Below, piece after piece: positions 36,546-50,300 of a DNA stretch of 64,000 nucleotides. The DNA lies in assembly GCA_019055375.1 (NCBI GenBank), contig JAHQIW010002013.1:62001-126000 (forward strand), written 5' to 3'. The stretch comes from Parelaphostrongylus tenuis. Its lineage: Eukaryota; Nematoda; Chromadorea; Rhabditida; Metastrongylidae. Under the pieces are notes generated by a model. That model saw only the letters and a program-made list of their open reading frames with translations. It did no database searches and was not told where the DNA came from. Position 1 is the first letter of the stretch, and each line of letters starts with the position of its first letter. The position numbers were made by a program, and so were the translations under genes.

Positions 36546-37164
36546 CTCAGTGAGATTTAGCAACTCGAAAAGTGTCTTCAAGTTACGGTAAGCGTAGATG
36601 GGATAACAGTGACATACATTCAATACCCAGGTAGTCTTTTCCATACGACATACTCTTGCGCAACATTATTGTCAGGGCTAGATTCTCCTCTTCAGGAACC
36701 ATTCGTTTAAAAAAGGAACATTTTAATGTGTTGAAGTAGAAAAGCGTCAAGCCTGTTCAAGTCATATGCCATCATATATTAGAGCACGCGGCACTCGGCA
36801 TAGTGACAGCTTATTCATTTAAACTTTTCTGAATGATCAATCAAAACAACGGATTCCTCTATACAGCGTGTGACTTAGCCCTTTTACTTTTATTGGCTTT
36901 TCTGTATCTGGGTGAATTTCGTCATCCTTCTCAATTGGAAAATCACACGATTGAAAGCGCAAAAACATACCTTGCTGAACGAAAAGGGTGTGATTTCTTC
37001 AAACAGATTGGATCACTACAGATGTCCTTGTGAAGTATACCGATGCCCTGTCTTTCAGAATTGAATTATTGTGGTGCTATCTCAAATAACTACCTACTAC
37101 ACAATTCAACACAAAAATACTATTAACCATTTCATCGACTGTTTTTTAACCTCTCTATAAACAT

Positions 37165-37330
37165 TTAATATAGTCTGTAAGAATGTTTGAAGCCCTACTG
37201 AGGTTGTTCCGTCAGAGCCATACACGTGTTGCGGAGGTATCTGGGGTGATGAAGAGGGCGATACCTCCGCAACACGTGTATGGCTCTGACGTAAGACCTC
37301 AGTGGCTTTAAATATCTTACAGATTACACA
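37165..37330. mobile_element. Near-perfect palindromic element
   Basis: The arms are GTCAGAGCCATACACGTGTT then GCGGAGGTATC (from 37211) and its exact inverse ending at 37290. Outer pairing is imperfect (CTGTAAGAATGTTTGAAGCC against its inverse TTTAAATATCTTACAG). The loop holds GTGATGAAGAGGGCGATACC then TCCGCAACACG, resembling a hammerhead (UGAUGA, stem GAGG/CCUC, box GCAAC for GAAAC). Related to 42630-42925. Confidence 0.75.
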
Positions 37331-38693
37331 GAATACTTTTCATACAGAGCAGTGAGTGAGAACATTGTTGACAGTACTTTTGGAAATCTTAGATTTTAAA
37401 TCTACATTATTTTTTTTTTACTCCTTCGATGCCAGAACAGAAATGCAAGAGTAAAGAAAGATTTATCTCATGTACATCTTTTGAATCAATGGCGCAGATT
37501 TCGTGATCCAGCAAGAAGCTTTATTTAGCTAATTCAAGCAATGATCGCATGTGTTCATGATATTAGGAAAATCCTAATCGGCATGAAAATTTTTCACCTA
37601 GGAAACAACGTCAACATTCCGCTTTTCGCCCGAAAAGTTGAAGTTTTTTCCCTTAAATCAAGAAGTGAGAGGTTGTCAATGGAAGAAGGATGGATGACGA
37701 CGGAGAAGTAGACTAAATTAGGTTGGCCGTTTTCTTTAAATTATTTAGCACATGCACCTTATATGAGTTATTCTCCCGAATAACTGCTGTTTTTCTTTCT
37801 CTTCCATATGCATTCCTATCGCATATCGTCAAATAATTAATTTTCTAATTGTAGATAATTGAAAAGGTTAGGCGATGAGGCATAGCGACGGTTAGCGAGT
37901 TGGGCCGGCGGGTGGACAGTTTTTTTTCAGATGGCATTTCGAACGGTTTCCAGCCAAAAGGAGGACGAAAAACTCTCGAGCGACTGTTAAAGGGCACGTC
38001 TCCGATGGCACTTTTTTGCCTCAAAATGCTTCGTAGTGATCGCCAGCATCCGACCTCAATGCTTGCCTTTCGCTTCATCTTCTCCGTCCACCTCTAAACG
38101 ATATTCATAAACTAAAATGATGCTAAGCCTCATCAGTAAGTAGCCTAAATAAGTCTCTACTGCAATACCCCTCCATTTCTTGAGCACTATGTTTGGTTTA
38201 TTCGCATCGACATACCCGCTCATTCAATGACTAAGTAATAACTTAGCGTAACCCCCAATTGAGGTTGCACTTGATTCTGCTGTATCCGACATTGCACCCA
38301 CGTAACGCACCAGGTCGTCAGCTCTTCACAAAATAGCCTTCATCCTCAAAACTCGTAGTTGCATTTCATGTGTTACGCATGTAATCTCATAAGACTGCCC
38401 CTCGTACTTCATGTGTCGTCATTTGGAGGCTCGATCCTCATCATACTCCTAACCCTTAATTATGCTCTATCCCTCCGCGCTTACTTAAAATTATCTCTAG
38501 CATTCGACCTGTCAATTGCCTAATATTCTATCCTCAATTAAGGGTCTATTTCTCAGATCTCATGTAGTGTCATTGCTAATATTTGAGTTATTGATCACAT
38601 ACTACTCAACTGATTTGTAAACACATTCATCAAAATCGATATGTTATGATATTGTATATAAACGTTCAATCACCCAACTTTTGGGCTGTTTGA

Positions 38694-40093
38694 CCTACGG
38701 CAACAAGGAGGAGCTTAAGTCCCGCGTGGCAACATTTACAAGGCGAGCAAACTGCGAACCAATACACACTGCAGTATTCTCAACCAGCTCATAAATATCC
38801 ACTTTTGACCGTGTTGTTTGAGGACAGCCATTGGAATTACAGCTCCCAGCGCGGTTCACGTTATATAACAAGAATTTCTTCAGAGTTTTGGAAGCATTTT
38901 TACGTTGTTCTCTTTCCATACAATCCAGTGCTCGCCTTTCATATCTCACCATATTTTTGGCATGTATGATATATGAATTCCTATTCACGAACAAAAAATG
39001 CTTTATCCTATGCAGTTGCTCTTGGCATTCATTAACTTTGACAAAATATTATAAAAAAAATATTATATCCTCCAGCTTCGATTCTATGCATTATCAGAAA
39101 ATTATGAAGTGAATGAAATTCAAAAACAACGAATAGCTTACAAAAATGATCTTGAACATTGTTTGCGATGCCACTGCGTCGGCAACTCTCAACAATTTTC
39201 CGATTATCTGTCCACTTCGGTAGTTGAGACCTCTGTGGAATTATAGAACAGACTTCAATCTTTCGCTCAATGGATTATATCTTTTTTATATACACTTATA
39301 GTGTACTATGAACATAAATCATCAAGGTGACTTCTGTCAGTGGACATGTTCACGAATCCTATGTACTCTACGTTCTTCTTCTCCTTGAATATACGCAAGG
39401 AAATCAACTGTGCGTTGTTCAGTTCCCACTTCTCCAAATGACTTCAATGTCTCCACGTGCATGTTGCTGTACAGGTGCTTCAGGATATTAGAGAGCTAAT
39501 CACCCGCTTCAAGTCTGCAATGGATATCCTCCTCCGCAACTGCCATTGTGAGCAGTTCCTCTTCTGTTTGGTTCATTTCACTGCGTGGTTTTAGTTAAAT
39601 TCGTTACAGTGATCGTATAGAAGAAGAGTCGGATTTTCGATACACGGAGAGATTCCAGGTAAAAAGCCATAATCGTATTTTGGGAGGAGTGGTAAGTGAA
39701 TTTTCTCGTTTGTTCATTGCTTTGGCATTTCCAAGTTGAATGACCTGTATAGGCATGCACATCTGTTCTTGCACAACAGTCAAAGGCTAGCACCTCAACA
39801 GTGTATTGTATTAGCTGTTCTAAGAGATTGACAAATTGCTTCAAATTCACAAAATATGGTCGTTCCATACCTACTAGGTGACACAGTAGTCTATAATATA
39901 TTGTAGAGAATGTAAATTCTATGATGCAATTGTATAATACGTAGGATTCTTGAGAATGAAGAGTTATTGATATTGCCTGCAGAACCTTTTTCGAAAGTGC
40001 ACTGTGAATATTCTCGTGATAAATTGTTATGAATGTATGCAAAAAGGCCAACTCCTTGCAGATTATTGGAAAATTGTCATTCGTAGAATCTGT
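38694..40093 (-). CDS. Unidentified coding-like exon cluster
   Basis: Three or more segments look coding on the - strand. One begins after a good acceptor (TCTTTTTACAG) at 40093 and stays open for 172 codons to a TGA at 39578; it is leucine-rich and helical in look (for example LLEQLIQYTVEVLAFDC). A second starts MNQTEEELLTMAVAEEDIHC at about 39574, is interrupted by a TAG, then continues in the same frame (LKSFGEVGTEQRTVDFLAYI). A third, 38978-38694, ends with a stop after KVDIYELVENTAVCIGSQFA. A short open block near 39230-39165 has a possible donor. I do not recognise the protein, and the phases between segments do not join cleanly, so it may be two genes or a pseudogene. Confidence 0.4.
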
Positions 40094-40317
40094 AAAAAGA
40101 GTTATACCTAATGAACAGTCTGGCACCCACCGTTGATAGATAGGGGGGCGTCGCGCCGTCGCGTTCACGGCACTCGGTAGTCGGGGCATATGCGTCACTG
40201 TGCGGAATTGTCGCTGTGTCTGCGCTCCCATTCAGCAAGCGCCTTCATTCCACGCCGCCGTTTCAGCAGGTTACTGAGACCGTTGGAATACTGAGTGTGG
40301 CAACAAAGCCAGAGGAG

Positions 40318-40645
40318 AGTGCTGTCACTACCACTATCACTATCACCCTCACTTTCACTACCACTGTCACTATCGCTATCAGTATCACTATCACCATCAC
40401 CAATACTACCACTGCCACCATCACTATCACTAATACTACCATTATCACTACCACTATCATTTTCACTATCATTATCACTATCATCGTTTTCACTAATCAC
40501 CATCACTATCATCCATACCACTATCATCACTGTCACTATCACTATCACCATTGCCATCATCATCACTATCACTTTCACTATCGTTATCACTATAATTATC
40601 ATTATCACTTTCACTATCATTATCACTATTACTATCATTAATATC
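40318..40645 (+). repeat. (CAYTAT)n-like hexanucleotide array
   Basis: About 330 bp of variants of CACTATCAC, CACTACCAC and CATTATCAC. The open frames on both strands here (up to 151 codons of Ser-Asp or Thr-Ile repeats) are products of the array. A short related tract lies at 40800-40880. Confidence 0.9.
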
Positions 40646-40919
40646 ATCACAATGATTATCGAATGATAGTATGATTCATTTTACCAGCTGCAAGTTCGAC
40701 TATTGGTCAATGCAATGTCTATGCATTGAATGGGATGCACTGTGCAAGTGCCCTTGTCAGATCTCACAAACAAAAGCTCAAAAGAGTGGCAGTTTTTTCA
40801 CTTTTGTAATCATTAGCTTCATCGAAAGCATAATCATTGTCACTATCATAACCATTTTCATTATGTTATCATTTAACGATGTAGTCTTACCGTTGAAATA
40901 TAGGAAATGCAGATGAAAT

Positions 40920-42625
40920 ATGGAAGATATAGATGTTCTCTTTGCTGAGAATATCTCTGTAAAAAGTTTTGCAGTGAAATTTCATTATTTCATCATGAAA
41001 ATGCTCTGTTGGAAATCTAGATTCGTCTCCCCGCACCCATCATGCTGTCTGGAGTCTGCATGTCCTCAGCGTGTTAAATATATCAAATAATGATTTGGTC
41101 TGTCTGCACATAAAGACATTGAAACTTTACTTGGTAGTGTGCTGGTAAGCCACCCAAATTGAGATTGGTGCAGTGACTACCACTTGAAAAGATGATGGAA
41201 ATGTTCTGATAGTTTCATAGCGCACGGCTACTCCACTAGTCTGAAGACGGGATTATCCGAGGCTGCCCAAAGTCATAGCAAGAGAGGTCTTTCGGATTTT
41301 ATCTACCAGATGGTTGATTATTGCTCATGAATCAAGAAGACATTCAAGTCACGCATATATGTTTGCTGAACGCGTGAATTTACAGAGTACGCGAAAAATT
41401 AAGTTCATCGAGTTTAACGAAGAATTGTGTCTTAGCCTCATAAGACATCACAACGGTCCACAGCAGACAATTAACAGCGTTTTCGGAAGAGCCTCACCCT
41501 GTCCACCAAAATGTATACGTTTTGTTGCAGGCCATAGAAAGTTGGCGCAGGATGGAAATGTTTCGAGTGCTTGGGCACATGCCACAAAAAAACATGTACT
41601 ATGCGCGGGCAATGTAAGTAACACGCTTTCTTAAAATGTTTCAATGCAGCTTATAAGAAATGTAGTCCGTGAAGTGCTTTAGATTTTCGATTTCGTGATT
41701 ATTCACGAAGTGCTGGTTTTATTTAAGACGTTCAAACTGTCGACTCTAGAGAACTACAAATTTTCTTGTAAGAATAGTGAACTGTTCACTGCTGAGTAGA
41801 TATCTTACGCAAAGGTATACAACATTAGCAGGAAGTTAGATTCTTACACAAAGGTACTTTAAACAATAGTGAATGAGCCTTCTTCCCAATTCTTACTCCA
41901 GCTACATACTAAAAAATATCCCGTATAAGTTCCTTCTTTGAGTTATGCATTGTAAAATAAGTGTTTTCGAATTACATTTTCTCCAGATGTGCGACGAAAA
42001 TTGAAATAAGAATTGTGCAACAAGAGTTATGTTCTTTCCGAAAAGGATTCAGATTTCTCATTGGAAAACGTAGACTTTTCAAACCATGGGCGCTCTTTTT
42101 ATCTAAAAAGCATTTCTGTAGAAATTTTCTCGGTGATACTTCTTCTTTTGTATAATAACGTGCTATAAAAACTTAAATTTTATGGTATTAAATAGTAATG
42201 AATTCGCTGCAAAGTTGAAAGAACGGGCTTAGTACTACAAAGGTGAAACCTAATATTACTTTCGTTGCTACAGTGTACTCAGGTCATTCCAGAAGTCAAG
42301 CCAAGTGTTATGAATGTCATTTATCGAGCTTTCGAATTAGTACGAGAAGTCTATAGAAAACATGTGGCGGGCGAAAAGTCAAGAAAACGTGTGTAGTATG
42401 GAACATACTCTGTTCTCAAAGGAATAACATGAAATAAATTTACAAGCAGCATCTCTATGATATCACTACAAAAGCGCACATCCCATGCAATAACTCGATT
42501 CGAACCATCGCAGCGTGAAAGAAGGTGATGGCAACAGAATACTATTTACAATGATGAGTTTTTTTTCCTGTAAATTGATAAGGAAAAATAGGATATAATT
42601 TCGCTGTTATTCTTCAATCTCATCG
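40920..42625. other. No supported gene
   Basis: A 106-codon + frame at 41314-41634 has mixed coding-like composition but no domain or splice support that I trust. Otherwise unassigned. Confidence 0.3.
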
Positions 42626-42629
42626 ACTA

Positions 42630-42925
42630 CTCGCTGTAAAGGTTCAATACAGTCTGTGAGAATATCTGAAGCATTTTTGATGTTGGTACGCCACTGACTT
42701 ACATGTTTCAGCGGTATCGCTCGCCCATAAGCTATCGACTGAGAAGAATGGTGATGGCCACATTATCACATATCACCAAAGCACGTCTCCCATCATTGCT
42801 ATAAAATAGGGTTCAGACTGGGGCATGTGGCACTGGTGAATTGGGCGATACCGCCGAAACGCACGTATGCGACTGACGTACTGAGCGCGAAAAACATTAA
42901 CCATTTTCACAGGCTATCGTTCTTA
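42630..42925. mobile_element. Palindromic element related to 37.2 kb
   Basis: The arms include CAGTCTGTGAGAATATCTGA and its inverse near 42905, and GCGGTATCGCTCGCCCA against TGGGCGATACCGC. The right arm carries CTGGTGAATTGGGCGATACC then GCCGAAACGCACG: a CUGGUGA core, stem GGCG/CGCC and an intact CGAAAC. More diverged than the 37.2 kb element. Confidence 0.6.
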
Positions 42926-43309
42926 ATTGACCTATCTTTGACTCCTAAGCATTGATAACTACTTTTTGATCACGATTTAATAATTTCTACACTTTCACTG
43001 TATGTCATGACTCAGCACAATGTAACACGTAACAGTACATCAATGTAAGCACCCAGTTGTTCATAAATTAGCACAACCCAGAGATCACCAATTCGGCAGT
43101 CAGTTGCTTGATGACTTTTCTCTTATGGACAACATCTCTCTCAACTTCTCATTCCGCTCACATTCCTGAAACAACTACTTCACGTTGTTCTAATACTAAA
43201 ATAACTTTATAGAGTTATGCAAATTTTGTGTTAAATATCTCTGTTTCTTGGGTATTTATGGAACATTTATGGGTATTTATATTGTTATAGAACATTGTTA
43301 TGCATTTCA

Positions 43310-43900
43310 ATCATAGTGTTGCTTCAAAATTGGAATTTGAATATAGCGTAGCAAAATCTTCTCGAATTGCCAAAAACAATAAGACCGAAATTTTGTGAAC
43401 ACATAATGCTTGGATGTTTCAAAAGCCTGACAGATATATCTTCGTGTGAAGGAAAGTCGAAGTCATACATCAGCAGTTCACAACAAACTGTGCGAAAACA
43501 GCAAGAGAAGCTAAGCTTCAAAACATAATGCGAGAGTTTGCAAAGAAATTAGCATTAGTCAAGCAGTTATTGACTGCCATTGTGAACATACTAGAAAGTA
43601 TATAAAGTGCCATACACGAGAAATGAAAGAATCAAGAAATTGCCAAGAGACGACAAGAGGTAGACGAAAGCTGTTGGCATCTAGATGGATGTTTAACGCA
43701 CAGAAGGAAGACCGTCGACGCGATGGTCAGAATTCTTCAAGAAACTAATAAAAGAAAAAGATGTAAAACGAGTCTCTAAAGCAAGCGAATTTCACCTGGC
43801 TACTCTTGCAAGTGACCGGGGCTAATGGCAAGTTCACCGCGACGTCCGTTCTAGTGACTCAACGATCAACGGAACGACAGGTGATATGCACTTGATGATA
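43310..43900 (+). pseudogene. Possible Tc1/mariner-type transposase relic
   Basis: Frames around 43510-43740 resemble the start of a Tc1-like transposase (MREFAKKLA then, in another frame, ISQAVIDCHCEHTRKYIKCH) with basic residues and stops. No catalytic motif and no terminal repeats found. Low confidence. Confidence 0.25.
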
Positions 43901-43923
43901 TTTTAGAACTCACAAGAGGCAGG

Positions 43924-43968
43924 CATATATAATATATATATATATATTATATATATATATATATATAT
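43924..43968. repeat. (TA)n microsatellite
   Basis: About 45 bp of alternating TA with two slips. Confidence 0.9.
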
Positions 43969-44313
43969 CAATTGAAGCAGACGGCCTTCGAGAAGATTGC
44001 TAATATGCGTTTGTGGGTCCAAGTAAAGCTTCGATAAAAATCTATATAACTTTATTCCCTCCGTAAACGGAACGAATGAGTGTCTTACATTCATTTTCGT
44101 AACCGCTTCTAACTGATCGAGCTCAAGGGAGCTGAGGGGATTGCTGATTTGGGAATATCAATTAAGGAACTATGACGCAAGCCTAATAAGCTTAACACAT
44201 TCCTTAATTATGTGAATAAAGCAGGAATGACTACGCTGTGTGGTAAAGGTCGACACATTATCGTTAACTTTTAATCCAGGAACGTTTGAGATGTGTGTAT
44301 TTTGGGGAATGCA

Positions 44314-47300
44314 CTAAAACATTCTCACCAGTTTCAGCTGATCAACAACAACGTTGAATAGTCGACTTCTCTCTTTTAACTGATTGTATTCCGTAACGTA
44401 GCGATTTTTCTCATCAGTGAGAGCAGCTGTACGATCCGTTACCTACAATTCAGAAAAAAACGTCAATAATATAATGAGTTCCTCAAAAGATATTAACAAA
44501 CGCACTTTCTTCTGAACAGCTTCGACGGAATGAAACATACTGCTGAGATTATCAATGAAGGAATCGCGAAAAGATGCTTTTGTTGCCCTAGTACAAAGAG
44601 TATTTCAATTTGCTCTTCTAGCAGAAGAAAATCGAAACAATCACAAGGCTTTAATAACTCACAATGGTAAAACATCTTCAATCTTCGATAACAGCTCTAT
44701 GTCCTTCTTAATATAATTCCGCACGTCCACAAGCGTGTTGTAAAGTGTCACATACTGCCGAGCATTGCGGTGCTTACTTTCAACTGTAATTATGCAAATT
44801 AACTTCTACATTTCCAAAGGTAAGTAGGTTCAGTCCTGATTGTTTTAACAGCTCAGTTTACCGAGTTAGCTTATGGATACTCGTTTTCAAAACCATTATT
44901 TTAAAAATATTTCACTATTGGAAATCGCTCGCAATACTAAACTGACTTATTCTACCCTCTGTTTGCAAGCTGTCTGACAGGAGCACGACTTTTCCCTAGA
45001 CTACTCACTTCGGTTGATTTACTAAAGAGTTCTAGTGATACACTAATCTGAGAAAATCGTTTTATTGAGTCGTTGCATAGGTTTTGGAACTAGAGCAATA
45101 AACACCAAAAATATTAATTCAAAATCAAGCTGTCATGGGAACAAATTTGCTTGCTGCTCATGTACGAATAAAGCGGAGAGGAAAATGCCAATAAAGCGGT
45201 GCGCAAGATTAATGGAGCTTCCTACGGACGGCCCGAGCGCGACTGATCCTCCAGACTGATCTCTCTAGCTTTCATCTTCGCAAACCACTTCCTAGCCGTC
45301 CTTTCTGCAACCGCATCATCGCCGCAAGCCCCATCAATCTTGAGCGCTCTTTCAACATCATTTTTCCCTACACGAATTTCATGCATTGGTAGCAAGCTAA
45401 AATTCTCAAGGCAGCTCCATCTTAGAGCAAGTATAGGCAAGTTTTTAACCAAGATAATCTTGAGAAAATGCTCAGTTAAACGATATAAAAATCATACATT
45501 TCAATTATTTGCGTTTAACTGATTTGGTGTTTATTGCTCTAGTGACAAAATTAATGGAACGACCTAGTAAATTTGCAACAGAAGAAAAGGGAAAAAGGTG
45601 ACGAAGTGGAAGACAGGCAGCAGTTTGAGAAAAACTGCCCACTTTGGTTGAATAATTCGATGAACCGTTGCTGATATTGAGCGAGCTCCTGCTGCGATGG
45701 AATACTGTCAATCTCAAACATTAGAGCGGCGACACGCTGGGTTGACTGAAAAATGTGAACGTAAAATGACTCGTCAAATAAGAATGCCGTGTTATAGAAA
45801 AAAAAAGATCTATCACATAGTGGTCCTCTCATTATGACTTAAGGATTATAGTGATTTCGGCATGAAAAAAAATTCATCGTTTGGATATACAAACAGCAGC
45901 ATTCGTCTTGAGTAAGTTATCCAGTGTACACAACGTTCATCATCTACGAAATGTCTGTACATGGCAAAACCGTTCACTAAAATTTTAGCAAAATGCTGCC
46001 AGGGTGCTACCAAATCAACAACACGTACATTTGCTGGAATAAGTGGATTGGTGTAGTGTTTGTTACCCTCTGATTACATTAAAAGCATGATTAAATTTTC
46101 TGGCATTGGTTTGTTCTTGGACAGAGATGATGATAAACTTTCAATAGTTGTGTGGATCAGCACATCCAAGCCCCCTTACCTTCCTCCCTAAAAATTATTA
46201 AAATATGAAGTGTTTCATTTCACAACGTGAAAAAAAGTTCGATTTCTTCAGCGGTGAATCAAGAATCGATGTGGTTCACAAGAAACCCACTCATAAGCAA
46301 TTCTGTCTTTTCAGCACAATATTACGGAGATTGTTTCACTGCACATACGAGACTTTCCTGCTGGATGTCGAATAAACCAAGTTTCCTTCAGTGAGAATGC
46401 TTCAATTCAGATTTAGACTTGCTGAGCTAACTAGAAATGTTTGGTTTGTCCACCAAACTATTCTCGAATGCAACACTGTTTCAAATAACTATCACAGTAT
46501 GAAATTCCGAATTGCGACCATTGAGGAAGCACGGAAGTTAGCGTTTCAACTATTGTCTTGTCTCTTAGTTTACTAAAAAAAAAGCATATGTTTTTGATTG
46601 GGTTACACTGCAATTATGAACGAGTTTATTCCGAGTGGAACTTCATTACTTGATAAGCATACAGTCCCAACAAAATACTTTTATCTGCGACTAACAATTC
46701 TTCATGACAACCTTTTCCCAAAGAGTTCGAAATGGTATTTTTATAGAAGAAAAACAACTGTTTCTTCAACTCAAAAATCTGTTATGATACGCGTAATCTA
46801 ATATGAAAAAAAGTACCTCGGCTAGTCTCAATCGCTCAGCTGATAGTTGTTCTTCAATTTCTTTAGGATTACCAGTATTCTGAAAAAGACTTTATGGAAG
46901 ACAGCTGGAATATTAGGATAGTTGTTTTGGAGATAAAGCTATTATTGTTCTGAAGTTTTCTTTCTATATTACAAAAATTAGCTCGATATTGAACAGCTAG
47001 CTCGTTACGAGGTGTAGAGAACCAATAGATACTTTCCCCCTATCAGCATTCATTTCCAACCCTTCGTAAGAAACGCATTTTCTGCTCTTCTTAGACACTT
47101 CAGTAGTCCTTCGAAAATTAAGTCTCCAGATTTGAAGGATATTCTAATCTTCAAATGACCTTTTATAAGCTATACAGTAAGATAACATTTTGAGTTAAGC
47201 TTTTCCTTGAAATATTCAGCACTTACTCGATAGCACATATGTGGACGATAACAGTGTTTTAGGTTCCCCAGAAAAACTTTTTATTGCGCTGTAAGATTGA

Positions 47301-50300
47301 AATTAAGATTGCATTTCACATGCGGCGTGCACACCTTACATCGGTATGTGGATGGATTTCTCAACATTACATTGGCATCAACCCATCGCCTTACAATAAT
47401 CAGTCAATAGCTTACATCTCGAGAACTTAAACGGTTTACTCTATTTCTTAAATGACTTCTAAATTCCGCCGTAACAATAAAAAACTGTTTCAATTTTAAA
47501 CATTTTTCGTTTGACGAAGATTTTTTCTCCCAAAATTCATTGACCTCTCTATAACTGAAATCTTGGTGACTTTAATAACGTAAATGGTTTGAAAAAAACC
47601 TTTTATTTCCTTGCAACACTGTGACTGATATTGCATATCACACACGGCAATATGTGAACGACACTGTGCGGTAGATGCGAAGCAACCCTCCACCTTAGCC
47701 GAGAAGTAATGCGCAGCGATTGCGAAACCTAGTATTCTTTTGGCTGTTACAACGCATTTAGAATTCCTTTTTAAAACCGCAAGCAAAGCATCGAAATTGT
47801 TGAGATTCGAAGCTTTTCCTCAAAAAAACTCAGTAATTATTCAATAGCACAAATTTCGACAATAACAAGGTTTTTAGTCCTCCAAAAAAAAACTTTCTAT
47901 TGCGCTGCAACACCAGAGTTAAAGATTGCATTTCACATGCGGAACGCGAACCCTAAATCTCGGAATTTCAATTAAGTGCTTGCTTTAAATCTCTCAGAGC
48001 AATGAAAACTTAATTGTGTTGCACATATGAGCACTTTTCGCTGAACACGGTTTTCCTTTCGGACTTCAATAACCATTAGATAGCATAAATCTCTACGATT
48101 TCAATGACATGCTTGGTTTCGGAAACCATTATTTGACCCCTACAGGATATTTCAGACTACTTTCGTTTTTGTATGCAACGTTTAAATTATGAAACCACAA
48201 CAAAACGAAAAATTCAGGACTAAAACGCCTGTTTACATAGCCTTTTAGCTGATCCGTCATGACGTGCAAGTAGAACACTCTTACATTTTTTGTTAAGTAT
48301 CATGCATTCGACATTCATTGATACCTTCAATTTCGAGGGTGAGTTCATCTACGGCTTGGGTATCCCAATTTCTCTTCGATTGTACTGGATGCTTATTAAG
48401 AGCGATTTTCGTTGGAATATCGAGTCAGTTATGCTGTTGTTCCCAGATTTTAGCCACTGATTCGTACAGGCCTATTCGCACAAATAGGAGTAATCTGCTA
48501 TTTCAAAGCAAGGATCCTTCCAGATCAACAACGACCCTTTCGACTGGTCAACAAGACGATCAAAGACTATCGAACAGATCGAAATGTAAACAAAACGAAA
48601 CAACACTCGATACTCGCAACTTATTAGAGATTGCTTCTATGTTGTAATTATGTAGAATATTCGTGTAATATTTTTTATTCGATCTAAGAGGATCAATTAT
48701 TTAAACCAAGAACAAAAGCGCAAATAACATTTGAAAAGCTACCAAAAGATGCACCCATGTAGAATTTGTATAGAAATTTCGTGCAACACTTCTCACTATA
48801 TCTGATGGCATAACATGTACTGGCCCCAGTTTACAAGAAATTATCACACAAAATCTATTATTCAGCCTATTACGATTTTGGCTACAGAAAAGTAATATTC
48901 AAAAAGAAACTGACAGAGTTCACTGAGGCTTCCTCAAATGATTGAATCTCATTATAGAGGGACATTAGTTGGGCTTTCGATGATGATTTGAAATTTCGCT
49001 CATTCTCTCTCACATGTTCGTACTCATTCAAAAGAGCACGAGCTTCTTCAATCTCCCTGAAAATAAAGTTCAGATAGGAATTTCTGCATAGAAAACTGAC
49101 TGAGAGAGGCAATTCACCAAAATATAATCGAAAATCCGCAACACAACAAACGAAATGAGAAGAACACCACATTCCTGCACCTAAGAAGTGGAAGAAACCT
49201 ACTCAGGTGTGAAACGAGAAAGGATTGCTTCCATCTGAGACTTCCTTTCAAGCTGAGTTTCGTGTTCAGCAAGCACTTTAGCGTGCTCTTCTTTCTTCAA
49301 CTTTAACTGTCTGTCGAGCTCATTCATCATGTTAATCATCTAAAAACAAAACTAATATTTTAAACAGAACCAATTCATGGACTACTTTACATTTACTTAC
49401 GTGATATAAGCTAAGCGACATAAGGGCACTGATGAAGGGTGAATATTTGTCACGAACATACCAAGAACCACGAATAAACATTTCGTAACAAAGCTCCTTC
49501 GCCCATCTGCTCGTCCAAAGCAGAAGATACATTTCGCGTTCCACTATTGTCCATTACTTCATAGTGGTGCTTCATCCATTACGACCATGACAAAAAACGC
49601 ACTTGAGAACATTTATCATCAAGCCGCGACATTTTTTACGTGACTTGTTTTCTGTCTCGACCTCTTTATAACCTCTACCTCCTAACCTAACTTGTTTACC
49701 ACCTTTCAGACACCACACTATGTAGTACCGTAGAATACAGTAGTTGTTTTAAAGCTCAAATCTGATTACCACTTATTCTATTCACCATTACTCCTGATTA
49801 TATGTAGCTTCCACTTCAGTCAACATCAGTGGAAGGGTGTAACAATAACGACTTGGATTGTGTGTTTCCAAAACGCTTCTTTCAAATCGTCTCCCTCCAT
49901 CAGCACTACCAGCTATTCATAAGGAAAACGAAACCTTTGAGCAGCAGTTAAAAGAGCACGCTCAAATGCTCGAAGACCTCTGTAGACGATAACGCAGAGA
50001 AACGAATCGAATGCAATGGCTCGTGTAAAAACAGGAAACACATTGACGAAAACGAACTGCCTGCATGCCTTGTCCATCCATTAGATACTACAAACACCCC
50101 CGTACAATTTTCCTCACTTAACTGACGATCTTACTGTGATCAAGGTCAGAAGGCAAGGTTCATATAATTTGAAAGATAAAAAGGATAAAGATCTCTGTGT
50201 TAATCTATCTCTCAAAGATGCACCACTCGTTTGACTCCACTAAGCGTCGTTTGAAGAACTGAGCACATATCTCGCCTTTAACTCACGGTGGCCTATCGTT

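Noticed and set aside
40195..40666. Long overlapping open frames (up to 151 codons) on both strands
   Set aside because: Translation of the CAYTAT hexanucleotide array; no start, splice or domain support.
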